A DNA stretch of 64,000 nucleotides from Micromonospora costi (GCF_003626655.1 NZ_RBAN01000004.1:773445-837444), one strand, 5' to 3'. Positions 35,353 to 44,246 are shown, counted from the stretch's first letter. The notes: generated from the letters alone by a model not told the origin. Numbers and translations: made by a program.

Positions 35353-35466
35353 GTGCCGTTCGGCGGCGAGAAGGCGTCCAGCGTGGGCGGCAGCGAGCAG
35401 GGCAAGGCCGCGCCGGACTTCTTCAGCTCCCTGCACACCGTGACCCTGGCCCCCGCGAAGGAGCCT
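35353..35466 (+). pseudogene. Aldehyde dehydrogenase C-terminal remnant
   Basis: The frame encodes PFGGEKASSVGGSEQGKAA, then PDFFSSLHTVTLAPAK. This is the typical C-terminus of NAD(P)-dependent aldehyde dehydrogenases of the 2-oxoglutarate-semialdehyde type, where P(F/Y)GG.KASS is strongly conserved. The catalytic Cys and NAD domains are missing upstream, where an AT-rich promoter-like sequence begins. The remnant ends two bases before the aconitase X start and supplies its ribosome site (GAAGGAGCC). 2-Oxoglutarate semialdehyde dehydrogenase is the last step of trans-4-hydroxyproline breakdown, which fits the locus. Confidence 0.7.
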
Positions 35467-35467
35467 G

Positions 35468-36754
35468 ATGCCCGGCGACGACGCTCTGGTCCTCACCGCC
35501 GAGGAAGAGTCGATGCTGGCCGGGGAGCAGGGCCCGGCCACCGCGATGTGCATGCGGCTGATCGTCGGGGTGGCACGCGCGAACGGTGCCGAACGGTTGG
35601 TGCCGATCGAGTCGGCGCACGCCGACGGCTGCCTGTACCACGGCGTGGCGGGGCTGGAGTTCACCGAACGGCTCGTCTCCCTCGGCGCCCGGGTACGGGT
35701 GCGTACGACGCTCAACGTCGGCTCGCTCGATCTGCTGCACCCCGGGCTGGTACGCGCCGACCCGGAGGTGGCCGAGAACGGCCGGCGCCTGATGGACGCG
35801 CATGTGGCCCTCGGCTGCGAGCCGATCTGGTCGTGCGCGCCGTACCAGTCCGGCCACCGCCCGGCAGCGGGCAGCCACGTGGCGTGGGCGGAGTCGAACG
35901 CCATCGCCTTCGTCAACTCGGTGCTCGGGGCGCGCACGGACCGGTACGGCGACTTCATCGACATCGCCGCCGGCGTTGCCGGCCGGGTCCCCTACTCGGG
36001 CCTGCACCTGCAGCGGAACCGCACCGCCGCGTTGGTGCTCGACTTCTCCGCGGTCCCCGCTGCGCTGCTCGACGCCGACGTCGCCTGGCCCGCGATCGGG
36101 GCGCTGCTCGGGGAACTCGCCGGAACCCGGGTCGCGGCTCTCACCGGCCTGCCGGGCGACCTGAACGACGGCGGGGTCACCGAGGACCGACTCAAGGCGC
36201 TCGGCGCCACCGCCGCGTCCGCAGGCGGCGTCGCGCTGTTCCACGTCGTGGGGGTGACCCCGGAGGCGCCGACGCTGGACGGGGTGCTCGGGCCCGGGGC
36301 CACCACCGTGCCGGTGACGGCACACGACCTCAGGCGCGCGTGCGACCGGCTCAGCAGCGCCGCCACGACCTCACTCGACGCCGTCAGCCTCGGCACCCCG
36401 CACTTCTCGCTGTCCGAGTTCGCGGCGCTGGCGCGCGAGTTGCGCGACGGCCCGTCGTTCGCCCCGTCGGTCGACGTGTTCGTGTCGACCAGCCGGGCCG
36501 TGCTGGCCGAGGCGGAGGCACGCGGGTACGCCGACGCCGTGCGCGACGCGGGTGGGAGCATCCTCACCGACACCTGCACGTACGTGACGCCCGTGCTGCG
36601 CGACGGGATCCGCACCGTGATGACGAACTCGGGCAAGTGGGCCTGGTACGCGCCGGCCAACCTCGGGATCGACACCGTACTGGGAAGCCTGGCCGAGTGC
36701 GTCGCCTCGGCACGAGCCGGGAGGGTGGTGCGCGATGAGCGGCTCTGGAGATGA
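35468..36754 (+). CDS. Aconitase X large subunit (cis-3-hydroxy-L-proline dehydratase, catalytic)
   Basis: The 428-residue protein (ATG 35468, AAGGAG upstream) belongs to AcnX/DUF521. Seen are the N-terminal EEESMLAGEQGPATAMCMRL, HADGCLYHG, CAPYQSGH and the C-terminal TDTCTYVTPV plus MTNSGKWAWYAPANLG, with cysteines expected for Fe-S or metal binding. Bacterial AcnX with a separate small subunit dehydrates cis-3-hydroxy-L-proline to pyrroline-2-carboxylate. The following DUF126 subunit and reductase gene support this over the archaeal phosphomevalonate dehydratase role. Confidence 0.9.
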   Translation: MPGDDALVLTAEEESMLAGEQGPATAMCMRLIVGVARANGAERLVPIESAHADGCLYHGVAGLEFTERLVSLGARVRVRTTLNVGSLDLLHPGLVRADPEVAENGRRLMDAHVALGCEPIWSCAPYQSGHRPAAGSHVAWAESNAIAFVNSVLGARTDRYGDFIDIAAGVAGRVPYSGLHLQRNRTAALVLDFSAVPAALLDADVAWPAIGALLGELAGTRVAALTGLPGDLNDGGVTEDRLKALGATAASAGGVALFHVVGVTPEAPTLDGVLGPGATTVPVTAHDLRRACDRLSSAATTSLDAVSLGTPHFSLSEFAALARELRDGPSFAPSVDVFVSTSRAVLAEAEARGYADAVRDAGGSILTDTCTYVTPVLRDGIRTVMTNSGKWAWYAPANLGIDTVLGSLAECVASARAGRVVRDERLWR

Positions 36755-37187
36755 GCCGGTGACCCTGTCCGGCCGCTCCCTTCATCCGGGAGCGGCGGAC
36801 GGCGTCGTCCTCGCGCTCGACGAACCGCTCTCGTTCTGGGGCGGAGTCGACGCGCGCGGGGTGATCGTCGACGCCCACCATCCGCAACGCGGCGTCACGG
36901 TCGCCGGCCAGATCCTCGCGATGCAGGCCGGTCGCGGATCCAGCTCCTCCACGGCGGTACTCGCGGAGCTGATCCGGTCGGGGCACGCGCCGGCGGCCCT
37001 GTTCCTGGCCGAGTGCGACGCGATCCTGGTGATCGGGGCCCTCGTCGCCGCCGAGATCTACGGCACGAGCCTGCCCATCGTGCAGCTCACCGACGACGAC
37101 CTGGCACGACTGCACACCGGCACCCATGCCGCCGTCCTAGCCCACACCGCACCCCGCCCGGCGACCGTGATTGCGAAGCCCCGATGA
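36735..37187 (+). CDS. Aconitase X small subunit (DUF126)
   Basis: The 150-residue product carries the swivelling-domain signature SFWGGVDARGVIVDAHHPQR and the substrate-phosphate-like loop AGRGSSSSTAVLAELI, whose Ser is catalytically important in AcnX. It completes the split AcnX enzyme. ATG 36735 overlaps the large-subunit gene by 20 bases. GTG 36759, with GGAG eight bases upstream, is an alternative start that would remove eight residues. Confidence 0.9.
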   Translation: MSGSGDEPVTLSGRSLHPGAADGVVLALDEPLSFWGGVDARGVIVDAHHPQRGVTVAGQILAMQAGRGSSSSTAVLAELIRSGHAPAALFLAECDAILVIGALVAAEIYGTSLPIVQLTDDDLARLHTGTHAAVLAHTAPRPATVIAKPR

Positions 37188-38119
37188 CCGCGACGCTGCC
37201 GTACCTCGACGAGGCCGACGTCTTCGGCCTGGTGCCGTTCGCCGACGCCGTCGCCGCACTGGCGAAGGCCCTGTCCGGCGGGCTCGACCCGGAGGCGTCG
37301 CTGCAGCGCTCGATCCACGACGTGGAGCACGGACAGCTGCTGCTGATGCCCGCCGAGACCGCGACCGCGGTGGGCGTGAAGCTGAGCACGGTGGCTCCGG
37401 GCAACTCCGGTCGGGGCCTCCCCCGCGTCCAGGCGCTGTACGTGCTCTACGACCGGGTCACGCTGACGCCGGTGGCGCTGTTGGACGGCACGGCCCTGAC
37501 GACGTTGCGGACCCCCGCGGTTTCCGCGGTCGCGGTCGACCACCTCGCCGCGCCCGGGGCGCGACACCTGGTCGTGCTCGGCTCCGGCCCACAGGCGTGG
37601 GGGCACGTGGAGGCGCTGCGAGCCGTTCGCCCGCTCAGCGACGTCACAGTGGTGGGCCGGGACCCTGACCGCGCGGCGGCCCTGGTGGCCAGGGTCCGGG
37701 ACAGCGGTCTGGACGCGCGCGTGGGCAGCCACGACGACGTCGCGGATGCGGACGTGGTGGTCTGCGCCACCACCGCCCGCCAGCCGCTCTTCGACGGCCG
37801 CAGGCTGCGCCCCGGAACCTGTACGGTCGCGGTGGGCTCCCACGAGCCGGACGCCCGTGAACTCGACGCCGTGACGATCGGCGTCGCCGAACGGGTGGTC
37901 GTCGAGTCCCGCGGCGTCGCGCTACGCGAAGCGGGTGACATCATCCAGGCCGTACGCGCCGGCGTCGTCGGCGAGGACAACCTCATCGAGCTTCGCGACG
38001 CGGTACATCTGGCACCCACCACCGGTTCATCGGTCTTCAAGAGCGTCGGCATGGGCTGGCAGGACCTCGTGGTGGCCGATCTGGCCCACCAGCGCTGGAC
38101 GGCACGAGGCCATACCTGA
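37184..38119 (+). CDS. Ornithine cyclodeaminase-family pyrroline-2-carboxylate reductase
   Basis: The 311-residue protein (ATG 37184, overlapping the previous stop by four bases) is of the OCD/mu-crystallin family. LPRVQALYVLYDRVTLTPVALLDGTALTTLRT is split here by its two conserved parts, and the NAD(P) site reads VVLGSGPQAWGHVEAL. With AcnX it should reduce pyrroline-2-carboxylate to L-proline, a known pairing in C3LHyp degradation. The order AcnX-L, AcnX-S, reductase is a compact three-step unit. Confidence 0.92.
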   Translation: MTATLPYLDEADVFGLVPFADAVAALAKALSGGLDPEASLQRSIHDVEHGQLLLMPAETATAVGVKLSTVAPGNSGRGLPRVQALYVLYDRVTLTPVALLDGTALTTLRTPAVSAVAVDHLAAPGARHLVVLGSGPQAWGHVEALRAVRPLSDVTVVGRDPDRAAALVARVRDSGLDARVGSHDDVADADVVVCATTARQPLFDGRRLRPGTCTVAVGSHEPDARELDAVTIGVAERVVVESRGVALREAGDIIQAVRAGVVGEDNLIELRDAVHLAPTTGSSVFKSVGMGWQDLVVADLAHQRWTARGHT

Positions 38120-38120
38120 C

Positions 38121-38156
38121 GTGGTCGTCGTCGGCGCGGGCATTCGGTGGTGCTGA
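38121..38156 (+). pseudogene. Probable FAD oxidoreductase N-terminal remnant
   Basis: Directly after the reductase stop, another frame reads VVVVGAGIRWC and stops. (D)VVVVGAGI is the usual FAD-binding start of D-amino-acid-oxidase-type enzymes. The match is only about nine residues, so chance is possible. Context supports it: such an FAD oxidase acts in trans-4-hydroxyproline breakdown, and an aldehyde dehydrogenase remnant lies at the other end of this operon. The frame is cut where a terminator hairpin begins. Confidence 0.4.
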
Positions 38157-38195
38157 TCGGCGCTCCTCGTGCCGGGCGCGAGGAGCACCGATCAG
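38153..38195. terminator. Bidirectional 17-bp hairpin terminator
   Basis: CTGATCGG-C-GCTCCTCG (38153-38169) pairs with CGAGGAGC-A-CCGATCAG (38179-38195), with one mismatch and a nine-base loop. It separates the convergent hydroxyproline and copper operons. Confidence 0.8.
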
Positions 38196-38199
38196 GCGC

Positions 38200-38907
38200 T
38201 CATCGCGTCCGGCGCGATCGCACGGCGATCGTCGCACACACGAGGCCGATCACCAGCGAGGCCACGGACAGTCCGACCGCCCACCGGCTTCCCGCATCCG
38301 ACTGCGTCGTGGGCGCGCTGTCCACGGCCACCGCCGCCTGCGCGGTGCCCGCCGCCGCCGCATCCGCCTCGGCCACGAGCCGGAGCACCGGCGCGGGCCG
38401 CTCCGGCTCGTCGGTACCGGCGGTTGGCTCCTGGATCCACCGCACGACCTCGCCGTTGCTGTAGTGCTGCAGCGTCTTGAACACCAGCTGGTCGGCTGCG
38501 GGCAGCGGTCCGGCGCTGACCGAGAACTCGTCGTACTCACCCGGTTTGATCGCCGACTGTGGATCCGCCGCAGTCCAGGTGATCTTGTCAATGACCTCGC
38601 TGATCTGCGCGCCGTGCGCCTCGACCGGTGTGGTCAGCTTCTTCTTCGTGATCTCGTACGACCAACCGGCGTGCGGCTTCACCGAGAGCGAGGCCAGTGT
38701 GGAGTCGGTCGGGAACTGCACTTCGACCTTGGTGGTGCTCGCGTCGTCGCTCTCGGTGGGGACCCGGAATGTCAGGGCGGCGTAACCGCCCTGGGTGGCC
38801 GTGCCCGGGTTGACCGTCACGTGCGCGAACGCCGCCGCCGGTAGGACGCCGACGAGGCAGGCCGCCACGCCTACGGTTACGAGGCCACGTACTACTCGGC
38901 GGAGCAT
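38200..38907 (-). CDS. YcnI-like (DUF1775) copper-binding membrane protein
   Basis: The 235-residue protein has a signal peptide ending AAAFAHVTVNPG, so the mature N-terminal His is the conserved copper ligand. The DUF1775 beta sandwich has LTFRVPTESDD and KPHAGWSYEITKKKL. A single C-terminal helix (AVGLSVASLVIGLVCATIAV) and basic tail anchor it. YcnI of Bacillus subtilis binds Cu(II) through a monohistidine brace. It is the last gene of the LVIVD-SBP-CopCD operon. Confidence 0.92.
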   Translation of the reverse strand: MLRRVVRGLVTVGVAACLVGVLPAAAFAHVTVNPGTATQGGYAALTFRVPTESDDASTTKVEVQFPTDSTLASLSVKPHAGWSYEITKKKLTTPVEAHGAQISEVIDKITWTAADPQSAIKPGEYDEFSVSAGPLPAADQLVFKTLQHYSNGEVVRWIQEPTAGTDEPERPAPVLRLVAEADAAAAGTAQAAVAVDSAPTTQSDAGSRWAVGLSVASLVIGLVCATIAVRSRRTR

Positions 38908-38943
38908 GTGCGTTCTCCAGCTTCCTATTGATCGACAGTATGA

Positions 38944-39696
38944 CTAGCCGAGGCGGGCCAGCGTGGTCTTCATCAACGCCTTGACCTTCTCCTCGGAGTC
39001 GGCGCGCTTGCCCACGGACTTGATCTGGGTGTAGCCGACGTAGATGATGGCGTTCGCCTTGCGCACCACGACGGTGACCAGGTCGTCGTAGGTCTCCGGG
39101 TTCACCTCCGGGGGCGAGGTGTGTACGAGATGCTGCGCGAACCCTTTCCACCCGTTGATTTCGATCGACCGGCTGCCGACCTTGTACTCACCCACCACGG
39201 TCGCCGGTCCGCCGAGCACGCTGAACGTCGCCGGGCACTTGTTGGCCTCAGCCACGACGGCGTTCATCGTGTCGTCCACGAGCGAGGAGCTCTGGAAGAC
39301 CACCGCGCCCTGTGTGACAACCGGCAGCGACGACGGCCCCACGATCTGAGGGGCGACGATGGTCCGTCCGGTCGGATTCCCACCCACCGGCTCGATCGCT
39401 GGCTCCACAGTGACCTCGACGTCCTCGGAACGTTGGACGTACGGACAGGTCGGGATGCTGTTCGGGGGCGTGTAGATGACGTGCGAGGAGTGGCCCTCGT
39501 CCTCGATCTCGATCGCGCCCTCGCCCAGGTCACTGGGGCTGACCAGGCCGGAGCGGACCGAGTCCACGGTGTAGGGGGGTTTGGTCACGGGTGCCGGGCT
39601 CTCGCTGGAGCAGCCGACCAGGACGCCGAGGGCGAGCAAGCCGGCGGCGATCGCGGTCGATCGGCTCCGGGACGCCTTTCGGTCAGCGCCTCGCAT
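38944..39696 (-). CDS. Hypothetical lipoprotein of the copper operon
   Basis: The 250-residue product has a lipoprotein signal (LLALGVLVGCSS; lipid Cys near residue 29). A domain with two further Cys (IPTCPY and NKCPATF) follows, perhaps a disulphide as in PknH-type extracellular sensor domains. It is 36 bases from the YcnI gene and 14 from the CopCD gene. No family is recognised with certainty. Location suggests an extracytoplasmic role in the same process as CopC and YcnI. Confidence 0.8.
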   Translation of the reverse strand: MRGADRKASRSRSTAIAAGLLALGVLVGCSSESPAPVTKPPYTVDSVRSGLVSPSDLGEGAIEIEDEGHSSHVIYTPPNSIPTCPYVQRSEDVEVTVEPAIEPVGGNPTGRTIVAPQIVGPSSLPVVTQGAVVFQSSSLVDDTMNAVVAEANKCPATFSVLGGPATVVGEYKVGSRSIEINGWKGFAQHLVHTSPPEVNPETYDDLVTVVVRKANAIIYVGYTQIKSVGKRADSEEKVKALMKTTLARLG

Positions 39697-39710
39697 GTGT
39701 TACCTACCTT

Positions 39711-41516
39711 TCAGCGTGCCGTGAACCGGACGCGCACGGGTGTCTCGTCGAAGTCGGAGACTCGGATGTCCAGCCGCAGCACCCACTCCCCGGGGAAGGG
39801 GATGGACATCGAGTTCGCCACGTAGTGGCCGGGTTCGGCCGCCGTGACGGTGACCGGCAGTGCCGGGACGTCGCGGTCGGGTGATTCGAGCTGACCGGAG
39901 ACCTCGGGTACCGCGACCAGCGAGCCATCCGGGCCGGTGAGGTAGATGTCGGCCACGTTGCTGCCGGACCGCGCCGGCTCGATGTTCACCTCGATCGAGG
40001 CGTCTTGCAGCCCGGCGGCCGACTCGGCCGCGGCGGCAGGAACGGGGACGGTGGTGTGCACCGGCGGCGCGTAGCTGGTGCGGGCCGGGGCGGTGTTGAC
40101 GAGCACGGCCGTGATCGACACGACGGCTACCCCGAGCAGGATCTCTCCCACGACCGAACGGCGCAGCCGGCGCACCGCGGCGGCAGGGGCGGCGTCGACG
40201 CCGAGGGGTTCCCGGCCGCGCCGCCGCACGAACCGCCGCGCTCCGGCGGCGAGACCCACCACGGCGAGGACGACGGCGAGCTTGCCGAGGAGCAGCCGAC
40301 CGAAGTCGGTCGCGCCGAGAGCCGCCCACGTCCCCACCTGCCGCCAGGACAGATAGACGCCAGTCGCCGCGATCACCGCGAAGCAGACCTGCGCGAGCCC
40401 GGAGAACCTGGGCAGCGCGGGCTCCAGGGTGATGGCTCGGCTGGTCTCCCGCCTGCCGGCCGGGACGAGGACGCAGGCCGCGAGCGTGATCAGGCCGCCC
40501 AGCCACAGGGCCATGGCGAGCAGGTGCAGGCTGGTCGCCGGCACGGCCAGCCAGGTCTGCACGCCGGTCTGCGCGTGATCCGTCAGCGTCCAGGTCAGCG
40601 GCAGGGCGACGGCGCCGACCGTGGCGACCGCGGGCAGGACGATCCGGCGGGCGGCGCCGGCCGCTCCGGCCGTCGCGGTGGTCGCCGTCCCGGTGGTGGC
40701 AGGGGGTGACCCATGGCGTACGGCGAGCCCGAACGCCACGCCGAGGGCGAGCACGATCACCAGCCGTGTCAGCAGCGCGTGGCCCAACCGGGTGGACAGT
40801 GCCGCGCCGAGCAGGTCCGGGTCGAACACTCCGGCCAGCGACGTGCCGGCGGCGTACGGCCCCTGTACGAGCAGGACCACCACGGTGCCGGCGGCCAGCA
40901 CGACGAATCCTGACCACACGATGCGGCGGCCGCGGCGGTCGCTGCGGCCGGCGGGCCAGAGCACGGCCACGAACAGCGCGCCACCCAGGGCGAGGGCCAT
41001 ACCGAGAAAGGCCAGGGCACGGCCGACCGCGTCGACGACGACGACGGCACGGTGGGCGTCCTGCTCCACCGGGGCGGCCGTTGCGCTCGGATGACCGATG
41101 CTGAACGTGAGCGCACCCGACACCACGTGCGAGTCCGCGGAGGTGACCCGCCAGGCCAGGACGTAGGTTCCCTCGGTCAGATCCGTGGGCAGGCTGACCT
41201 GCGCCGTGTTGGCCTTCCCGTCCACGTGACCGGGGGTGCCGATCGCCAGCTTCTCCGCGTTCGTGTCGAGCAGTTGGATCGACCGTTCGTTGAAGCTGAC
41301 CGCCTCGTTGAAGCGGAGCCGGACCGCCGGCGGGGGCGAGGCCAGCACCTCGCCGTCGACCGGCGAGGTCTCCACCAGGTAGGCGTGGGCGTACGCCGGC
41401 TGCGCGGTGGACGCGAGGTTGGTGACCAGGCCGCCGGTCGCGAGGAGGAGGACCACCGCCAGCCGCGTGACCAGCCGGACCCAGCGATGGCCCGCGAGTT
41501 GAATCCGGTGCGTCAT
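39711..41516 (-). CDS. CopC-CopD fusion with C-terminal YtkA-like domain
   Basis: The 601-residue protein has a signal peptide (cleavage after AQPAYA) and a CopC domain with mature N-terminal HAYLVETSPVDGEVL. Its conserved distal site is in WRVTSADSHVVSGALTF. About eight helices form CopD (SLHLLAMALWLGGLITLAA, LLLGKLAVVLAVVGLAAGARR). A last exposed beta domain (residues 500-601; IEVNIEPARSGSN...PFPGEWVLRLDI) resembles YtkA/CopC-like folds. CopC binds Cu in the periplasm-like space and CopD is thought to import it. All three modules in one chain is common in actinobacteria. Confidence 0.93.
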   Translation of the reverse strand: MTHRIQLAGHRWVRLVTRLAVVLLLATGGLVTNLASTAQPAYAHAYLVETSPVDGEVLASPPPAVRLRFNEAVSFNERSIQLLDTNAEKLAIGTPGHVDGKANTAQVSLPTDLTEGTYVLAWRVTSADSHVVSGALTFSIGHPSATAAPVEQDAHRAVVVVDAVGRALAFLGMALALGGALFVAVLWPAGRSDRRGRRIVWSGFVVLAAGTVVVLLVQGPYAAGTSLAGVFDPDLLGAALSTRLGHALLTRLVIVLALGVAFGLAVRHGSPPATTGTATTATAGAAGAARRIVLPAVATVGAVALPLTWTLTDHAQTGVQTWLAVPATSLHLLAMALWLGGLITLAACVLVPAGRRETSRAITLEPALPRFSGLAQVCFAVIAATGVYLSWRQVGTWAALGATDFGRLLLGKLAVVLAVVGLAAGARRFVRRRGREPLGVDAAPAAAVRRLRRSVVGEILLGVAVVSITAVLVNTAPARTSYAPPVHTTVPVPAAAAESAAGLQDASIEVNIEPARSGSNVADIYLTGPDGSLVAVPEVSGQLESPDRDVPALPVTVTAAEPGHYVANSMSIPFPGEWVLRLDIRVSDFDETPVRVRFTAR

Positions 41517-41521
41517 CCGAC

Positions 41522-42682
41522 CTAATCCGTACGCAACTTGCTGGCCAGGGTGAACGTGCCGCCCCGGACCTGGGCGATGACGTAGTTGTCGTACGTCAGC
41601 GAGTGATCGGCGGCGAAGCGGAGCACCCCGGTGAAGGTGGTGAAGTCTTCGAGCCGCGGGATGTTGTCGACGACCTTCGAGGGTGCCGTGTCCCCTGCCT
41701 GGCGCACCGCCTGCGCCAGCGCGCGGAGCGCGTCGTAGGCCTGCATGGCGTCACGGCCCGGGTCCCGTCGGTAACGGTCCTTGAAGCGTGCAGCCCAGTC
41801 CGCCGCCGTCGGGAGAAGCTTCGGGCCCGCGGCCGTGGTGAGGAACGCGTCCTCGGCCGCCCCGCCGGCCGCCTTCAGAAACTCGGGGCTGTCGGACTCG
41901 GAGGAAGCCATGAAATGCCCGGTGTAGCCGGCGTGGCGTAGCGCGCTCACCAGCCGTCCACCTGGTTCCGCTGCCCCCGTCCAGTAGACGAAGTCCGCCT
42001 TCGACGCGGTGACGGTGCCGGCAAGCTTCGCGAGATCAGGACTGTCGGTGCTCTGCCTGCTCACCGGCAGGCCGTCGGCCTTGATCCGATCGGTCACCAG
42101 GCCGGACAATCGCTGTGCGGCCGCCGAGCCGTCATCGAGCACCGCCACCTGCTGCGTGCTCCGGTAGCCCATCCAGTGCACCGCGGCCAGCGCCTCCTGA
42201 TAGACCGTCGCCTCCATCGGGAACGCCGACGGCACCCCGGCTTCGATCAGCCGGTCGGCGGGGGCGGAGGAGACCAGGAACGGCGTGCCGGACGCGGCCA
42301 CGGCCTTCGCCGCCGCCACCGCCGCATCCTCACACAGCCCGCCGACCATCCCCACGACCTTCTTGGCGGCCAGCCCCGTCGCCCCCTGCTCGCCGGTCGC
42401 CGCCGTGCAGCCGCCGTCCTCGACGACCACCCTCACCTGCCGCCCCAGGACTCCGCCCTGATCGTTGAGCTCAGCGGCAGCCAGCTGCGCCCCGTCGACG
42501 AGGTCCTGCCCACGCTCAGCCATGTCGCCTGACAGCGGGGCCAGCACCCCGAACGTGATCTCGCCTCGCAGCTTCGGCGCGCTCTCGTCCTCGTCAGAGC
42601 CGGAGCACGCGCCGAGTAGGCCGCTCACCACCAGGGCGGCCGCGCCCAGCGCGACCGAGCGCACGGCACCTCTGCGTCGCAC
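41522..42682 (-). CDS. Orphan branched-chain-type substrate-binding lipoprotein
   Basis: The 386-residue protein has a lipobox (LLGACSG) and a LivK-like fold (ITFGVLAPLSGDMAERGQDL, DFVYWTGAAEPGGRLV). It resembles the LivK at 33986 only in family-level motifs. No permease or ATPase is adjacent; instead the gene is five bases upstream of CopCD. It may be borrowed as a ligand sensor or may work with the livHMGF products 8 kb away. Mature chain has paired Cys (GGCTA, GGLCED), a likely disulphide. Confidence 0.9.
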   Translation of the reverse strand: MRRRGAVRSVALGAAALVVSGLLGACSGSDEDESAPKLRGEITFGVLAPLSGDMAERGQDLVDGAQLAAAELNDQGGVLGRQVRVVVEDGGCTAATGEQGATGLAAKKVVGMVGGLCEDAAVAAAKAVAASGTPFLVSSAPADRLIEAGVPSAFPMEATVYQEALAAVHWMGYRSTQQVAVLDDGSAAAQRLSGLVTDRIKADGLPVSRQSTDSPDLAKLAGTVTASKADFVYWTGAAEPGGRLVSALRHAGYTGHFMASSESDSPEFLKAAGGAAEDAFLTTAAGPKLLPTAADWAARFKDRYRRDPGRDAMQAYDALRALAQAVRQAGDTAPSKVVDNIPRLEDFTTFTGVLRFAADHSLTYDNYVIAQVRGGTFTLASKLRTD

Positions 42683-42767
42683 CGTTCTACCTCCAGGTCC
42701 GCCACCACCGAAAGCCGGCCCGGGCGCAGCGGTCGCCGCGCGCGGGCCGGTGCTTTCGTTCAGACGG

Positions 42768-44246
42768 TTACTTGTCGCACGAGTTCCAACAGATCTTGTC
42801 GTCCGGCGCGCCGGCCAGCTTGCCGTCGAACCGCAGGACGTCGACGCCCCGGTTGTAGTCCGCGACGTAGACCAGCCCGTTGTGCCAGTAGACGGCCGAC
42901 GCCGAACCGCCGGTCACACCCTGCCCCGCCGGCACCCGGAAGTAGCCGACCTGGGTCGGGTTCCGCGGATCCGACACGTCGATGAAGCGGGTGCCCTGCC
43001 CGTACCACCCCTGTGCCACGATGTTGCCGTTCACCGTGAACCAGTGCGCGGAGCAGCTACCGGTGGTGGCCGAGCCCTCCTTGCCCCACGGGGACCAGTG
43101 GCTGATCAGGTCCAGCCGGAACGGATTCTCCGGCGTGGAACGCCAGCCCTCGCCGTCGTAGCTGCCCTTCAACGAGGCGATCTTGAACTCGCCCGCCCGG
43201 GAGCAGGTCGTGATGTTCTCGTTGGTGATGTAGAGCAGCTCGCCCTTGTCGAAGTCGCCGACCTTCTCGGTGTTGTGGTACGCGTTGTGGTCGAAGAAGT
43301 CGAAGAAGTCGGTGCCCGCCGGGTTGGTGGCCACGACGGTTCCGCCCGCGTACGGCACCGGGTCGTACGCCGTTGCGACGCGGTTGCGCTTCTGCACCGG
43401 GTCGTAATGCCGGCCCTCGGTCCAGTAGCCGCGTACGCCACCCTCACCGGAGGCCCAGGCGATGCCGTTCTTGTCGACGTCGACGCTGTGCACGTAGTCG
43501 GTGACCCCGTCGTGCCGACCGAGGTCGACCGCCTGGTCGAAGGTGTACGGGTGCTTGATGTCGTGGATGTCGGTCACCCGCACCGGCACACCCTTCCAGG
43601 AGGGGTCCTGGCCTGGCGTACCCGTGTTGGCCGGACCGACCGACCAGAGGTACTTGCAGTCGTTGATGCAGGTGGCCGTGTGCCCGGCCGGAATCGGGTG
43701 GAAGGTGACGACTTCCGGCTTCCACGGATTCTTGACATCGACGATGTACACGCCGGACTGACCGGTCGAGACGGTGCCACCGAAGCCACGCGGGTCCCGG
43801 GTGAGGAAGACCAGCTTGCGCTTCGGGTCGACGGTCATGTTCTCGCCTTCCCAGAACCTGTCCTGGGTGTCCCCCGGCAGGCGCAGCTCGGCCGCCGTGA
43901 TCTTCGAGACCAGGGCCGGGTGCTTGGGGTCCTTCAGCGACCAGACGGCCAGACCGCCGGTGCCGTTGGCGAACATGAAGTCGTAGCCGTACTTGTCGTA
44001 GTTGATGAAGTTCAGCGCAGAGTAGCCGCTGACTCCCCTGACGTTGTCGATGAACGTGACGTTGCCTGCGACGGCGGTCGTCGGCTCATTGTGGACGTCC
44101 TCCAGGACCGCCCCGCCGTGGGCGGAGTTGTCCGACGGGCTCGATCCTGGCCCGGCGGCGAATGCCGCGCCGGCTCCACCGAGCTGCACTGCCAGAGCCG
44201 CCGCCAGAGCGACTGCGCCCGCGACGAGGGGCTTCGCTTTCACCAC
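42768..44246 (-). CDS. Secreted LVIVD-repeat beta-propeller protein
   Basis: The 492-residue product starts at GTG 44246 and has a signal peptide ending GAAFAAGP. Blades with the LVIVD-type pattern recur (GVYIVDVKNPWKPEVV, TRFIDVSDPRNPTQVGYF, LVYVADYNRGVDVLRF). The six Cys in three short pairs (CINDC, TGSC/CSAH, CWNSC) suggest a disulphide-stabilised extracellular fold. First gene of the copper operon. The ribosome-binding site is tandemly duplicated (44246-44273). Ligand or enzymatic role is unknown. Confidence 0.88.
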   Translation of the reverse strand: MVKAKPLVAGAVALAAALAVQLGGAGAAFAAGPGSSPSDNSAHGGAVLEDVHNEPTTAVAGNVTFIDNVRGVSGYSALNFINYDKYGYDFMFANGTGGLAVWSLKDPKHPALVSKITAAELRLPGDTQDRFWEGENMTVDPKRKLVFLTRDPRGFGGTVSTGQSGVYIVDVKNPWKPEVVTFHPIPAGHTATCINDCKYLWSVGPANTGTPGQDPSWKGVPVRVTDIHDIKHPYTFDQAVDLGRHDGVTDYVHSVDVDKNGIAWASGEGGVRGYWTEGRHYDPVQKRNRVATAYDPVPYAGGTVVATNPAGTDFFDFFDHNAYHNTEKVGDFDKGELLYITNENITTCSRAGEFKIASLKGSYDGEGWRSTPENPFRLDLISHWSPWGKEGSATTGSCSAHWFTVNGNIVAQGWYGQGTRFIDVSDPRNPTQVGYFRVPAGQGVTGGSASAVYWHNGLVYVADYNRGVDVLRFDGKLAGAPDDKICWNSCDK

